Shown: in pieces, positions 43,172-53,690 of the stretch
How the letters are laid out: the number at the start of each line of letters is the position of its first letter
Position numbering within the stretch: the first letter of the stretch is position 1
Assembly: GCA_000473305.1 (NCBI GenBank)
Contig: CP006772.1
Location: 1,550,001-1,614,000, forward strand
Direction: 5' to 3'
Length of the DNA stretch: 64,000 nt
Source: Bacteroidales bacterium CF
GTDB taxonomy: Bacteria > Bacteroidota > Bacteroidia > Bacteroidales > UBA932
The notes under the pieces: generated by a model
Told to the model about the DNA's origin: nothing
Database searches by the model: none
What the model saw: the letters and a program-made list of their open reading frames with translations, nothing else
Program-made: the position numbers and the translations under genes

Positions 43172-45415
43172 TCAGTTATTTTTTTTCCACACCAGAAATC
43201 TGATACTCTCTGCAGCGATTTTTTCTGATGCATTTACTGTTCCTTTGCCGGGCTCTGTTGCATACTCGAATGTATATCCCGGCACATTCACTTCAAATGA
43301 CTCATTGTCTTTCCCGGTATTCCATACAACAACACCCATCCTGCTTCCTGAGACAAAAGATTTGGCAATGACAGTATTATTATTGCACTTTATAGAAAAG
43401 CCATTATCATCATTGAAATTACCTCTCCACAGCAGTCCTGAATTCTCTCTCTGAAAATCAATCACATCTTTTGTATAACTCTTCATTGCAACAGGATCCT
43501 CTGATGTTACCAGATCGATATTTGGTTTGCTTATGACATTGGAGTAATCTTCAGGTACCGGAATCCTGTTTTCTTTGAGATAACGGACATCTGCCGCATA
43601 GCGGGTCTCAAGCTCGGACCTCAGACCATACATAGTTGCATAGTTTAGTATAAGCCTGTTATTTACCGGTGCAGGATTTCTTGTTGTGGTGATCAATTCA
43701 GGGAATGTGTACTTGAACATCTCAGGAAAAATGAAAGTAGGAGCACTTCCGTTCAATCTTGCAGAAAATTCCTCGATTAGCGGAACATAAGCGCCATTTT
43801 CATAACCGTGGAACATAGATATTGACTCCATCTCCACATCATTGAGCCCCTCAGTCATAACCACAAAATCCTTGTTTATAGTCTTCATGTATTCAGCTAT
43901 CTTGCGTAAGAACAGATATCTGTCCTCGGCATATACAACTGCCGGAACCGCATGTCCGTGATCAGGTGAATAGCAGAATTTAGGAGCAGTGACAGCAAGC
44001 TGATCATACAAAATACCATCTGCACCCAGCTCATTTGCCTGAAGGGCAAGCTTGAGCATTATATCATACCACTCGTCGCATCCGAGACAAGCCATACCAT
44101 GAAAACGGGCAGGAGCATCATAATACTTGTGCCATTTCTGATAGTCTACCTTTCCGTCTCTCTTCAGTACAGAAATTCTCTTACCCTCTTTTTCCCAGTA
44201 ATCAGTCCCGTTTTGATCTATCAACTGTCCGTTAGCATATATAATAGAACGTACACCCTTCTTTTTAATATCCTTCAGGACTTTCATCAGCCCCTCTTTT
44301 CCTCCCATTGCGGGATCAGGTTCATAATAAGGGTAAAACTTATCGTGACCACCAACAGTCCATCCGAAAAGACCTATAATATCAAGTCCTCTCTCTAGTG
44401 ACATGTCTGCAAGCTCTGAGAGATCACCATAATTCCACATCACTTCATTGTTCTGCTGCTTCATTATGGTCAACATCCATCCCGAAGAGTTTCTTAGCCA
44501 CTCCGGTACCTGCTGAAAAGCGACAGAAGTCTTGAACCACTCTCTGTATAAATCTGCCCCTTTGTGCCAGGTACCCTTGTAAGGATAGATAATCTGTTCA
44601 GGAATTTGCCATTTTGCGCCCGGAGCACAAGCAAGATCATGCTCAAAAGCCACACCCAGAGTATTGTCCGAGGGTTTATATGAAACCAGGAAATGCTTTG
44701 ATCCGTGTTTTTTGTCATGACTGCCGTAATACAAACCACCCTTGTCGCCTGCGAAAGAGCACCACTGCATAGTGGCAAATCTTGACGGATAGTCTGACTT
44801 CACGAAAAAGGATGAAGTGGCCTGGTCGTACTTCCAGGCCAATCCACCTTTGAAACTAACTTTATTAATTGAATCTTTGCTCGATGGAGCCTTTGTAAAT
44901 TTCTGACCAAGACCGCAAGGCATGATCAGAGGATAACCGGCAAGCTCTGCTTTGATACCGCTTATAACAGGGCCGGTAAATCCAACAACAACCCAACCTT
45001 GGACATCATTTTTGATTTCACCGTTAACAGAGAATGCCTCACCCTTTTTGGAAAAATTTAGATTTAAATCTATATCCCAACGTTTTCCATTATATATGAG
45101 ACCATTGTAAGACAACACAAATCCATTTTCAGATGTAGATATAACCGGTTTATTGTCTCTCTCGCTGAAAATAATCTCACTGCTGTTATCTGACAGATTC
45201 TGTATCTTGATTGACCATACAGCCTCGCTCTTCGAATCAGATCCCGGAGCTGTTCCATCTGTCTCAATCTTAATTCCATCTTTTGAAAAGATCATCTTGC
45301 CGGAAACGTTTGTGACACTTGCCGATGAGATTGACTCTTTTGCAGTGACTTCTGAATACTGACAGGTCAATATCACTATAACCAGCAGGTAAAATGTTGA
45401 AAAAACTCGTCTCAT
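43172..45415 (-). CDS. DUF6259-like secreted glycoside hydrolase
   Basis: The 747-residue protein has a signal peptide (TFYLLVIVILTCQYSEVTA), an N-terminal beta-sandwich and a TIM-barrel-like centre, with GLFGWTVGGHDKFYPYYEP, VRSIIYANGQLID and GADGILYDQLA. It ends in a beta-sandwich with a FLVWKK tail. The layout fits DUF6259 proteins, which look like GH36/GH31-type glycosidases. The aspartate in GILYDQ is a candidate catalytic residue, but activity is inferred. It sits 13 bases downstream of susD and is likely a locus glycosidase. Confidence 0.78.
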   Translation of the reverse strand: MRRVFSTFYLLVIVILTCQYSEVTAKESISSASVTNVSGKMIFSKDGIKIETDGTAPGSDSKSEAVWSIKIQNLSDNSSEIIFSERDNKPVISTSENGFVLSYNGLIYNGKRWDIDLNLNFSKKGEAFSVNGEIKNDVQGWVVVGFTGPVISGIKAELAGYPLIMPCGLGQKFTKAPSSKDSINKVSFKGGLAWKYDQATSSFFVKSDYPSRFATMQWCSFAGDKGGLYYGSHDKKHGSKHFLVSYKPSDNTLGVAFEHDLACAPGAKWQIPEQIIYPYKGTWHKGADLYREWFKTSVAFQQVPEWLRNSSGWMLTIMKQQNNEVMWNYGDLSELADMSLERGLDIIGLFGWTVGGHDKFYPYYEPDPAMGGKEGLMKVLKDIKKKGVRSIIYANGQLIDQNGTDYWEKEGKRISVLKRDGKVDYQKWHKYYDAPARFHGMACLGCDEWYDIMLKLALQANELGADGILYDQLAVTAPKFCYSPDHGHAVPAVVYAEDRYLFLRKIAEYMKTINKDFVVMTEGLNDVEMESISMFHGYENGAYVPLIEEFSARLNGSAPTFIFPEMFKYTFPELITTTRNPAPVNNRLILNYATMYGLRSELETRYAADVRYLKENRIPVPEDYSNVISKPNIDLVTSEDPVAMKSYTKDVIDFQRENSGLLWRGNFNDDNGFSIKCNNNTVIAKSFVSGSRMGVVVWNTGKDNESFEVNVPGYTFEYATEPGKGTVNASEKIAAESIRFLVWKKNN

Positions 45416-45428
45416 ATAAATGGTACTA

Positions 45429-47159
45429 TTAATAATTTGGATTATTTACCAAGTTAGGATTAATCTGCATATCTGCGGTAGGTATTGGCCACAGATAGTG
45501 TTTGTTCTTGTCGAAGACTCTTGTACTTAATACACGGGCCTGCGATAAGTTGGCCATTTTTGAGAAGTCAGGGCAACCGTTTTCGTCAATATCCGGAACT
45601 CCGGGGATAAACCAGTAACCACTCTTGTAATATGTCTTGCATAGAGCCACACTTGTCGGAAGACCATAGTTAGGATAGTTCATCACCTTTTCTGCTATTC
45701 TCCAACGGAGAATGTCGTTATAGCGAAGCCCCTCGAATGCAAACTCCATTCTTCTCTCTGTTCTCAGGATTGTTCTTAGTGCAGACTGTGATGTTTCGGT
45801 TATCTTAGGATAGTTACCAGTCCTGAAATCAACCTTATATGCGCGGGCTCTTACCATATTCATTGCATCCAGTACAGATTGGTCAATCTGATTAAGTTCA
45901 ATCTTAGCCTCGGCATACATAAGCAACACGTCAGCATAGCGCATGATCAGCTTATCGTTCTCTGCCTCCAGATTATCATTCCAATCCTCATCAATACCTT
46001 TTCTGAGAATTAGACCGTTATACGATGCATACTGGTCACCTGCCTTAGAGTCCTTATTTGTTACAAATGTCTTGGTATTGTAGTTCCAGCATTTTAAAGA
46101 ATCAGGATGAGGAGTGTAATTAAAGCCAAAGTAATTTGAATTGAACTCTACGATAGTATACGAGCATCTCGGGTCACGATTTTTAAAAGGATTCTTACGG
46201 TCGTACAACGGTGACTCATCAATTGGCTTGCCATCTGTGCAAAGGAAAGCACAGAGAAGATCCCATGAAGGAGACGCTGTTGCAGATGGAGATGTTATAT
46301 TTCTGCTCAGATATGCAGTAACTGAACCACTTGTAAGAGCTGTGCCATATTGAGTTGAACGAGGTATACCAAAGACTGTTTCAACAGAGTTTTTTGTCTT
46401 ACTGAGGAAAAGTTCCCCAAAATCAGGATAGAGCTGATATACTCCCAGGTCCATACAACCCTTTGCAGCATCACGTGCAGTTGCATAGTCATTGAAGAAG
46501 AGAGCAACTCTTGCCTTCATTGCATAAGCGGCACCTTTTGTAGCCCTTTTTATCTCAGTACTCTCATAGGCAACCGGCAGCTTCTCAATAGCATAATCGA
46601 AATCCTCGTAAATGTGCGCTAGTATTGTATCCTTGCTTATTCTTGTAAGAGAGTATGATTTTTCTATATCAATATCATCAGTAAAATAGACAGCATCGCC
46701 CCAATACTCTATTATTCTTGAATACTGGCAGGCTCTTACAAACCTGGCATCTGCAATATACCTCTCATACAATTCTGTAGAGAGATTATCCTCTGCCTTA
46801 TGAATGTTGTTTATAATGGTGTTGGCCCGGCTGATTGCCCTATAGCTGTATGTCCATGTATTATTGAGGAATGAAGAGTTACTTCCGGTCAAAGTTCCGT
46901 TTGTAAATGGAATCAGGGTGGTCCTATTTGTCCAGTCATCGGAAGGTTCGTCAAGAGACATTATATTACTTCCGAAATCAGTCTTATGTATTGGCCAGAA
47001 TTGGTGCAAATAGAGAGTGTTAAGGCTCATCTCCACCTGAGTGCGGTCTTTGAACCAACTCTCATTGGATGCCTTTGAAAGCGGCTGAAGATCGAGATTG
47101 TTGCATGAATAGAGAGCCACAACCGCCATTGCCGATAATATATAATTTCTTTTTTTCAT
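45429..47159 (-). CDS. SusD/RagB-family glycan-binding lipoprotein
   Basis: SusD-type proteins form the lid over SusC and bind the imported oligosaccharide at the cell surface. The product starts at 47159 (KKRNYILSAMAVVALYSC), with lipobox cysteine in LYSCNN. SusD features include the TPR-like helices (SYRAISRANTIINNIHKAE, YADVLLMYAEAKIEL), RRMEFAFEGLRYNDILRW and YLWPIPTADMQINPN at the end. At about 576 residues it is normal length. It follows susC by 21 bases. Confidence 0.95.
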   Translation of the reverse strand: MKKRNYILSAMAVVALYSCNNLDLQPLSKASNESWFKDRTQVEMSLNTLYLHQFWPIHKTDFGSNIMSLDEPSDDWTNRTTLIPFTNGTLTGSNSSFLNNTWTYSYRAISRANTIINNIHKAEDNLSTELYERYIADARFVRACQYSRIIEYWGDAVYFTDDIDIEKSYSLTRISKDTILAHIYEDFDYAIEKLPVAYESTEIKRATKGAAYAMKARVALFFNDYATARDAAKGCMDLGVYQLYPDFGELFLSKTKNSVETVFGIPRSTQYGTALTSGSVTAYLSRNITSPSATASPSWDLLCAFLCTDGKPIDESPLYDRKNPFKNRDPRCSYTIVEFNSNYFGFNYTPHPDSLKCWNYNTKTFVTNKDSKAGDQYASYNGLILRKGIDEDWNDNLEAENDKLIMRYADVLLMYAEAKIELNQIDQSVLDAMNMVRARAYKVDFRTGNYPKITETSQSALRTILRTERRMEFAFEGLRYNDILRWRIAEKVMNYPNYGLPTSVALCKTYYKSGYWFIPGVPDIDENGCPDFSKMANLSQARVLSTRVFDKNKHYLWPIPTADMQINPNLVNNPNY

Positions 47160-47180
47160 TTTTCTAGGTTGTTTTAACAC

Positions 47181-50100
47181 TTAAAATTTAACTGAAACTC
47201 CAAAAATTACGGATTTTGTTATAGGGTAGCCTGTAGAACTTACCTCCGGATCCCATCCCTGAGGATAGTTGCTTACTGTAAAGAAGTCCTGAAGTGAGGC
47301 ATATAGTCTCACATTCTGAAGGGAGATCTTAGATAAAAGTTTAGAAGGAAGTGTATAGCCAAGTGTTATGTTTTTAATTCGGAAATATGAGCCGTCAATC
47401 ATCCAGAAATCAGAAATTGCATAGTTGTTTGTATTTCCTGTTCTGGAAACCCTCGGATACTTCGCGTTTGCATTCTGCGCTTCTGTATTGTAGTTGCTCC
47501 AGTAGTTACCTACAATTATCTGTGGCACATTGTACCAGTCGCCGCGTATTGGCTGAACCATCTCTTCAGTAATCATCGAGTTACGTTTTCCGACACCCTG
47601 GAAAGCCACCAAGAAATCGAAGCCTTTGTACCCAAGGTTAATGTTACCTCCATAATTGAATCTAGGAAGAGATCCGCCAAGAAGAACCCTGTCGTATACA
47701 GCATCAATCTTACCATCAGGTGTCCCTTCAGGGCCGCTTATATCCTTGTACTTGATATCTCCAACCTTAATAGCTCCTGAAGTAACAGGAGAAGAAGCAA
47801 TCTCCTCTGCTGTCTGGAATATACCATCACTCTTGTATCCGTACCACTCATTGTATTCACTGCCCTCCTTGATAATGAGGCCATTCGAGAGCACTTGGGT
47901 ATCCTTCAGGTCACCCATAACGGTCTTTGAATCATATAGGTTAAAGTTAACGCCATAAGAGAAGTCTCCGATCTTGTCAGACCATCCAAGGTCAATCTCC
48001 CATCCTTTGGTCGACATAGTACCTGCATTCTGATCAGGATCGGCATAACCCATATAATTCGGGATCTGAAGCTGCAACAGCATATCCATTGTCTTCTTCT
48101 GGTAGTAGTCACCTGTGAACTTCAATCTCTCGCCAAGGAAGCTGAGGTCAAGACCAAGGTCGATTGTCTCTGTTGTCTCCCATGAGATGTCCTGTATTGC
48201 ATACTGGTATGCAGAAGCGCCCTGTACCGGTATAATTGTACTGCCTTGATATAATGTACCTGTGTTGAATTCAATTGAAGACTGATAAGGGTAATTACCT
48301 ATCCTCTCATTACCAAGCTGGCCATACGAAAGACGCAATTTGGCAAAATTGATCCAATCAATATCCTGCATGAAGTTCTCCTTAGATATAACCCATCCCA
48401 GAGATGCCGAAGGGAAGAATGCCCATCTGTGATCTTTATGGAAACGGCTTGAACCGTCATAACGGAAGTTGGCCTGGACATAATATTTATATCCCCAGTT
48501 GTACATTACCCTTCCGATATATGAATTGTAAGCGTTTTCGTATGCGTCTCCATTATTATCCATTAAAGTTGAAGGACCTGCAGCCAGGTATGGGTAATAA
48601 GGAATGTCATACTCTCCGCGTGAAGCCCAGAGATTCTCATAGAAATAGTGGAATGTCTCATAACCTAAAGTCGCACTTATATTATGCTTGTTTATAGATT
48701 TATTGTAGTTTGCATAAATCTGTGAGGTTATTGAATAACTGTCACTTCTGGTTTCCCTCAAGTCAGTTGTATTTGTTTCATCCATAAAATCGGTGCTCAC
48801 CATATCATCCCATGCGGTATAATATTCAACCTGCTTGTTGAAGAGTTTGACCTTAGAGAAATTATAAATAGGCGCAAAGACTCCTGTGATAGTAATATCC
48901 TCGATAGGCTTGATATCAACAGAAACTTTTCCGCTAACCTGATAACCCTTACTGTTTTCATTCCCTCCATAAACGAGTTTTCCGTATGGATTCTCACCAT
49001 CCTTACCTCCTGCAAGACGTCCGTCAGAGAATATAGCAGGATATACCGGAGCCGCGTACCTCATTCTCAAAGATGGGCTGAAAGCCGGCTCTATAGTCTC
49101 ACTATGCTTGAGACCAAGGTCAATTGATGTAGAGAGCCACTTTTTAAGTTTGATGTCATTGTTGACTCTGGCAGTGATCCTTTTCCATGAGTTGTTTGCA
49201 ACATACAAACCATCCACATTATCATATCCGAAACTAACCTTTGTCCTTGATTTCTCATTTCCGCTTGAAATACCAAGCTGATGGCTGTGTTTCACGCCAT
49301 AATCCTCCATACATAAGTTAACCCAATCAGTATTTGGATAAAGATCAGAATTCTGTTTATTCAGACTCCAATAATTATCAATCAGGTCCTTCTCATATAC
49401 AGAATATTCACCTCCTGCATTATTATCATTCCAGTTTCTCTCATTCAGCACCTTCATGTAGGTTACCGCATTGGCATATTCAGGCATCTTTGTAGGTACA
49501 TCCAATGAGAGGCTGTAGTTATAGTCAATATTCATTCCGTCTCGGGATCCTCTTTTAGTTGTTATAAGAACAACTCCTGCAGCAGCTCTTGCTCCATAGA
49601 TAGAGGCTGATGCAGCATCCTTGAGGACTGTGATATTCTCGACATCGGCAGGGTTCACATCATTGATACTACTGGCAGGCACTCCGTCAATAATTATGAG
49701 TGGATCACTCTCCTGAATTGAGGTAATACCTCTGACACGGATTGTACCCCCAACTCCGGGAGCAGAACTTGATCTTGTAATTGTGACACCGGCCATGGCA
49801 CCCTGAAGGGCTGTTATGACCTGGTTGTTCTGACGTGACATGAGCTTCTCGCTGCCCACAGCCGAAACCGAACCTGTCAGATCTTTTTTCTTTGCAGTTC
49901 CGTAACCAATTGCCACCACCTCATCAAGTACAATTGCGCTCTCTTTAAGTACGACATCAATCTGTTTCCTGCCATTCAGGTTCACCTCCTGTGTCTCCAT
50001 ACCTATAAAAGAGAATTGAAGAACAGAATTTGCAGGCACATTTGTCAAATTATAGGTACCATCTGCATTAGTCATGGTTCCATTTGCAGAACCCTTTACA

Positions 50101-50279
50101 GAGACATTTGCACCAGGGACAGCCTCTCCTGTTGAAAATCTGACTGTTCCGGATACGGATAAGTTTTGAGCCATCAGGTCTGTATACAAGAAACAGCCTA
50201 ACAGCATCAATAAAGTTGCAGTCCAATATTTTTGGAATAACTGCATTAAATCATTTGATCCAACATTTTTTTTCATCAA
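47181..50279 (-). CDS. SusC/RagA-family TonB-dependent outer-membrane transporter
   Basis: This 1032-residue outer-membrane receptor imports glycan oligosaccharides with its SusD partner and TonB energy. An N-terminal signal peptide precedes a carboxypeptidase-D regulatory-like domain (SGTVRFSTGEAVPGANVSVK), then a TonB-box-like segment and plug motif VVAIGYGTAKKKDLTGSVS. The barrel contains the SusC signature region and ends in ITKSVIFGVSVKF. It heads the minus-strand operon opposite the GntR regulator. The first ATG (MMKK) is not certain; MQLFQKYW 11 residues later is an alternative. Confidence 0.96.
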   Translation of the reverse strand: MMKKNVGSNDLMQLFQKYWTATLLMLLGCFLYTDLMAQNLSVSGTVRFSTGEAVPGANVSVKGSANGTMTNADGTYNLTNVPANSVLQFSFIGMETQEVNLNGRKQIDVVLKESAIVLDEVVAIGYGTAKKKDLTGSVSAVGSEKLMSRQNNQVITALQGAMAGVTITRSSSAPGVGGTIRVRGITSIQESDPLIIIDGVPASSINDVNPADVENITVLKDAASASIYGARAAAGVVLITTKRGSRDGMNIDYNYSLSLDVPTKMPEYANAVTYMKVLNERNWNDNNAGGEYSVYEKDLIDNYWSLNKQNSDLYPNTDWVNLCMEDYGVKHSHQLGISSGNEKSRTKVSFGYDNVDGLYVANNSWKRITARVNNDIKLKKWLSTSIDLGLKHSETIEPAFSPSLRMRYAAPVYPAIFSDGRLAGGKDGENPYGKLVYGGNENSKGYQVSGKVSVDIKPIEDITITGVFAPIYNFSKVKLFNKQVEYYTAWDDMVSTDFMDETNTTDLRETRSDSYSITSQIYANYNKSINKHNISATLGYETFHYFYENLWASRGEYDIPYYPYLAAGPSTLMDNNGDAYENAYNSYIGRVMYNWGYKYYVQANFRYDGSSRFHKDHRWAFFPSASLGWVISKENFMQDIDWINFAKLRLSYGQLGNERIGNYPYQSSIEFNTGTLYQGSTIIPVQGASAYQYAIQDISWETTETIDLGLDLSFLGERLKFTGDYYQKKTMDMLLQLQIPNYMGYADPDQNAGTMSTKGWEIDLGWSDKIGDFSYGVNFNLYDSKTVMGDLKDTQVLSNGLIIKEGSEYNEWYGYKSDGIFQTAEEIASSPVTSGAIKVGDIKYKDISGPEGTPDGKIDAVYDRVLLGGSLPRFNYGGNINLGYKGFDFLVAFQGVGKRNSMITEEMVQPIRGDWYNVPQIIVGNYWSNYNTEAQNANAKYPRVSRTGNTNNYAISDFWMIDGSYFRIKNITLGYTLPSKLLSKISLQNVRLYASLQDFFTVSNYPQGWDPEVSSTGYPITKSVIFGVSVKF

Positions 50280-50323
50280 ATCAAGTTTAAATTAGCATTT
50301 TGTTGTTTAAATTTGCACCCAAA

Positions 50324-50376
50324 ACCACACCACAGCTAAGTTAATCAGGATCAATTTAAGTGTTGTGTAGTGTGGT
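50324..50376. promoter_or_regulatory. candidate operator (inverted repeat) in the susC-gntR gap
   Basis: ACCACACCACA (50324-50334) and TGTAGTGTGGT (50366-50376) are inverted copies matching at 10 of 11 positions, centred between the divergent susC and regulator genes. A GntR-family dimer site is a reasonable reading. No binding evidence exists. Confidence 0.4.
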
Positions 50377-50440
50377 ACAAATTTAAAGTTTGTTTTTAAA
50401 TATACAATAGGAAGTTTATATTTTTATATAAAATATTATT

Positions 50441-51472
50441 ATGAATTCAAAAATAAAAGTGGATCCCGCATCTCAGGTTCCTGTCTATAAGCAGGTAATG
50501 CAATCGATAAGGGATTTGGTAAATGACGGAGAGTATGAGGTGGGAGATTTTTTGCCATCAATGAACGAATTGTCTGCTGAGCTGAACATCTCCAAGGAGA
50601 CTGTCAAAAAGGCCTATGCGCTGCTCAGAGATGAAGAGCTGATCGGATCTGCCCAGGGGAAAGGATTCTACATCACAAATAAAAACGGGGATAAAATCAA
50701 GATTCTTGTCTTATTTGACAAATTGAGCACATACAAGCAGGTACTATTCTCCTCATTTATGAATCATATCGGAGAGCTCTCCGAAATAACCATCCGTCTC
50801 CACAACCAGGATGTTGACCTATTCGAGCAATTCGTAGAGGAGAATCTGGATAAATTCGACTACTACATCGTTACCCCTCACTTCTCACTCCAGGAAGACA
50901 TCCAGAGCAGAGTGGTCAGGACCCTTAAGAGAATACCAAACAGAAAGCTAATTCTACTTGACAGATATATAGACGAGTTAAAAGGTAACTTCGGGTCAGT
51001 ATACCAGGATTTCGAGAATGACATTTATGACGGCCTCTGTCAAGGTAAAGAGGACATCCTTAAATTCAGGAAATTGAATATTGTCTCTATGAAGGGTTCT
51101 CTATACTCTCCTATTATAGAAAAAGGTATAAAACGTTTTTGTGACGAAAACGGAATACAATACGAGTTTCACCATACAATTAATCAGAATAAGATTGAAA
51201 AGGGTGAGATCTTCCTTATCCTGAACAGCCAGTTGGACTCTGAACTGATAGAACTTGTAAGGATAGCAAAAATGAAGGGGTGCAGTATAGGAAAGGATAT
51301 CGGTATCATCTCATACAACGAGTCTCCGATAAATGAGATTATCCTTGACGGGCTTACTGTGATGTCGACCGACTTCATACAGATGGGTGAGCTTGCCGCA
51401 CTGATGATCCTCGAGAAACCCTTCAGGAAGATTCGATGCAACTTCAGATTGATAAGAAGAAGCACATTTTAA
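50441..51472 (+). CDS. GntR-type regulator with periplasmic-binding-like sensor domain
   Basis: The 343-residue protein has an N-terminal GntR winged helix (VPVYKQVMQSIRDLV, LPSMNELSAELNISKETVKK), followed by a LacI/periplasmic-binding-like effector domain (about residues 85-340). This resembles the AraR-style architecture, where a sugar releases the repressor. It is divergent from susC, 161 bases away, with an inverted repeat between. It is the only regulator in the carbohydrate locus and probably controls it in response to a monosaccharide. A DUF2007 gene follows. Confidence 0.9.
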   Translation: MNSKIKVDPASQVPVYKQVMQSIRDLVNDGEYEVGDFLPSMNELSAELNISKETVKKAYALLRDEELIGSAQGKGFYITNKNGDKIKILVLFDKLSTYKQVLFSSFMNHIGELSEITIRLHNQDVDLFEQFVEENLDKFDYYIVTPHFSLQEDIQSRVVRTLKRIPNRKLILLDRYIDELKGNFGSVYQDFENDIYDGLCQGKEDILKFRKLNIVSMKGSLYSPIIEKGIKRFCDENGIQYEFHHTINQNKIEKGEIFLILNSQLDSELIELVRIAKMKGCSIGKDIGIISYNESPINEIILDGLTVMSTDFIQMGELAALMILEKPFRKIRCNFRLIRRSTF

Positions 51473-51522
51473 CACACTTATCCGATATTTGACTATCTTT
51501 AATAGTCTAAAATTGAATTATC

Positions 51523-51753
51523 ATGGATAAATGGATTACGATACTGACTTCAGCCTACCCACAGGACATACTGATACCAAGATCAAACCTTGAGGCTAAC
51601 GGTATACACACTTTTCTGAAAGATGAGTTCTATAACTCTGTGATTAACATATATCCGACATCGAACGTCAAGCTTCAGGTTCCTGAAGAGGAATATCAAG
51701 CGGCAGCTGAGATTCTCACAGCTGCCGGTTATGAAATATTACCAAAAAAGTAG
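51523..51753 (+). CDS. DUF2007 small signal-transducing-like protein
   Basis: The 76-residue protein matches the DUF2007 family (putative signal-transducing protein). Typical features are TSAYPQDILIPRSNLEANGI and VPEEEYQAAAEIL. The fold is a small ferredoxin-like domain, and the role is not known. It ends just before clpX on the opposite strand, seven bases from its stop. Confidence 0.85.
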   Translation: MDKWITILTSAYPQDILIPRSNLEANGIHTFLKDEFYNSVINIYPTSNVKLQVPEEEYQAAAEILTAAGYEILPKK

Positions 51754-51759
51754 TCGTTA

Positions 51760-52998
51760 TTAAGCAGAAGCTGCCAGTATACCTGTGAACTTGTCAATCT
51801 TCTTCTTTGCATAGTCAAGCTTTATGGTAAGGCTCTTCTTTGCCTGTGAAGGAGTCTCGTACATGGCATCTACCATAATTGCCTCGCATATTGAGCGCAA
51901 ACCTCTAGCCCCAAGCTTGTACTCAATTGAAGTATTAACAATATAATCCAACACATCATCCTCAATCTTCAACTTGACACCGTCAAGTTCGAAAAGCTTG
52001 TGATACTGCTTGACCAGCGCATTTTTCGGCTCTGTCAGGATAGTCCTCAATGCTTTTCTGTCCAATGGATGGAGGTAAGTCAGAACAGGCAACCTGCCTA
52101 TTATCTCCGGAATAAGACCATAGGCCCGCAAATCCTGAGGAGAGACATATCTTATAAGGTTATCCTTGTCAATCTTGCTTCTCTTCTTCTCTGCCCCATA
52201 ACCCACAACCTGAGTGTTCAGCCTTTGTGAGATCTTTCTGTCTATTCCTTCAAACGCCCCGCCGCAGATAAAAAGGATATTCTTGGTATCTACAGCTATC
52301 ATTCTTTGCTCAGGATGCTTACGTCCTCCCTGAGGCGGAACATTCACAACGCTTCCCTCCAGAAGTTTCAGCATAGCCTGCTGCACACCTTCCCCGGAGA
52401 CATCTCTTGTTATTGACGGATTATCGCTTTTCCTTGCAATTTTGTCAATCTCATCAATAAATACAATGCCTCTCTGAGCTCTCTCGACATCATAGTCTGC
52501 CTCCTGAAGCAATCTCGTCAAGATACTCTCGACATCCTCACCGACATAACCGGCTTCGGTAAGCACAGTTGCATCAACGATTGTGAATGGAACGTCCAGC
52601 ATCTTGGCTATGGTTCTTGCTAAAAGAGTCTTTCCCGTTCCGGTCTGACCAATTAGCATTATATTTGATTTTTCCAGATCCAGGTCATCATTTCCCGGAT
52701 TGGAGATTCTCTTATAGTGGTTATAAACGGCTACGGCAAGGTGTTTTTTCGCCTCTTCCTGACCTATAACATATTGGTCAAGAAACTGAGTAATCTCAAC
52801 AGGTTTCATGAGTTTCTTCTCAGAATCCTCACTCTTACGCCCTTTTGACCTCTTTGCCCTTACAGCCTCCTTGGAGTAATCTACAGCTTGTTGTGCACAT
52901 TCGCCACATATACATGCTATCTCACCGGCAATCAGAACCTCTACCTCGTCCTTTCCCCGTCCGCAAAATGAACAATAGTCGTTATACTTGGATGCCAT
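51760..52998 (-). CDS. clpX: ATP-dependent protease ATPase subunit ClpX
   Basis: ClpX unfolds substrates for ClpP. The 412 residues show the zinc finger (CxxC-x18-CxxC with Cys9, Cys12, Cys31, Cys34), the Walker A GQTGTGKT, Walker B IVFIDEID, and the sensor and pore loops including GYVGEDVES. The C-terminal D2 domain has [12 protein letters not shown] and [11 protein letters not shown]. It follows clpP after ten bases, with tig upstream. Confidence 0.98.
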   Translation of the reverse strand: MASKYNDYCSFCGRGKDEVEVLIAGEIACICGECAQQAVDYSKEAVRAKRSKGRKSEDSEKKLMKPVEITQFLDQYVIGQEEAKKHLAVAVYNHYKRISNPGNDDLDLEKSNIMLIGQTGTGKTLLARTIAKMLDVPFTIVDATVLTEAGYVGEDVESILTRLLQEADYDVERAQRGIVFIDEIDKIARKSDNPSITRDVSGEGVQQAMLKLLEGSVVNVPPQGGRKHPEQRMIAVDTKNILFICGGAFEGIDRKISQRLNTQVVGYGAEKKRSKIDKDNLIRYVSPQDLRAYGLIPEIIGRLPVLTYLHPLDRKALRTILTEPKNALVKQYHKLFELDGVKLKIEDDVLDYIVNTSIEYKLGARGLRSICEAIMVDAMYETPSQAKKSLTIKLDYAKKKIDKFTGILAASA

Positions 52999-53008
52999 AT
53001 TTATACAA

Positions 53009-53680
53009 CTATTTTTTAGATTTAATCAGGATTTCATCGATCATGCCGTAAGTTTTGGCTTCTGTTGCAGTCATCCAGTAATCCCTGTCAGCGTCTTTCT
53101 CAATTATATCCAATGGTTTACCTGAGTGGAGAGAGATTATTTCATACAACTCCTTCTTAATCTTCATTATCTCTCTTGCAGTAATCTCGATATCAACTGC
53201 CTGGCCTTCAGCACCACCCATAGGCTGGTGAATCATTACCCTCGAATGAGGCAGTGCAGACCTTTTGCCGGTAGCACCTGCAGTCAGTAATATAGCCGAC
53301 ATAGAAGCAGCCATACCTGTGCAGATAGTGGCAACATCGGAGCCTACAAGCTGCATTGTGTCATATATACCCAGGCCGGCATATACCGAACCACCCGGAG
53401 AATTGATATAAAGCTGAATGTCAGCCTTTGAATCAACCGAGTCGAGATATAACAATTGTGCCTGAATAATGTTGGCAACATCATCGTTGATAGGTACTCC
53501 CAAGAAAATGATCCTGTCCATCATCAACCTCGAAAATACATCCATGGCAGCGACATTCAGCTGTCTCTCCTCAATGATTGTAGGGTTGATATATGCACCA
53601 TAAAGGGACTGGAACCTGTGCATGGACAGACTGCTGACGCCCTGGTGCAACCTGGCAAATTTTTCAAATTCAGTAGCCAT
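53009..53680 (-). CDS. clpP: ATP-dependent Clp protease proteolytic subunit
   Basis: ClpP is the 14-subunit serine protease. The 223 residues carry the nucleophile in GMAASMSA (Ser126), the histidine in MIHQPMGG (His151) and the aspartate in [18 protein letters not shown]. An N-terminal extension of about 30 residues precedes the mature start. It lies between clpX and tig in the conserved tig-clpP-clpX order. Confidence 0.97.
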   Translation of the reverse strand: MATEFEKFARLHQGVSSLSMHRFQSLYGAYINPTIIEERQLNVAAMDVFSRLMMDRIIFLGVPINDDVANIIQAQLLYLDSVDSKADIQLYINSPGGSVYAGLGIYDTMQLVGSDVATICTGMAASMSAILLTAGATGKRSALPHSRVMIHQPMGGAEGQAVDIEITAREIMKIKKELYEIISLHSGKPLDIIEKDADRDYWMTATEAKTYGMIDEILIKSKK

Positions 53681-53690
53681 ATTTTTTTTA

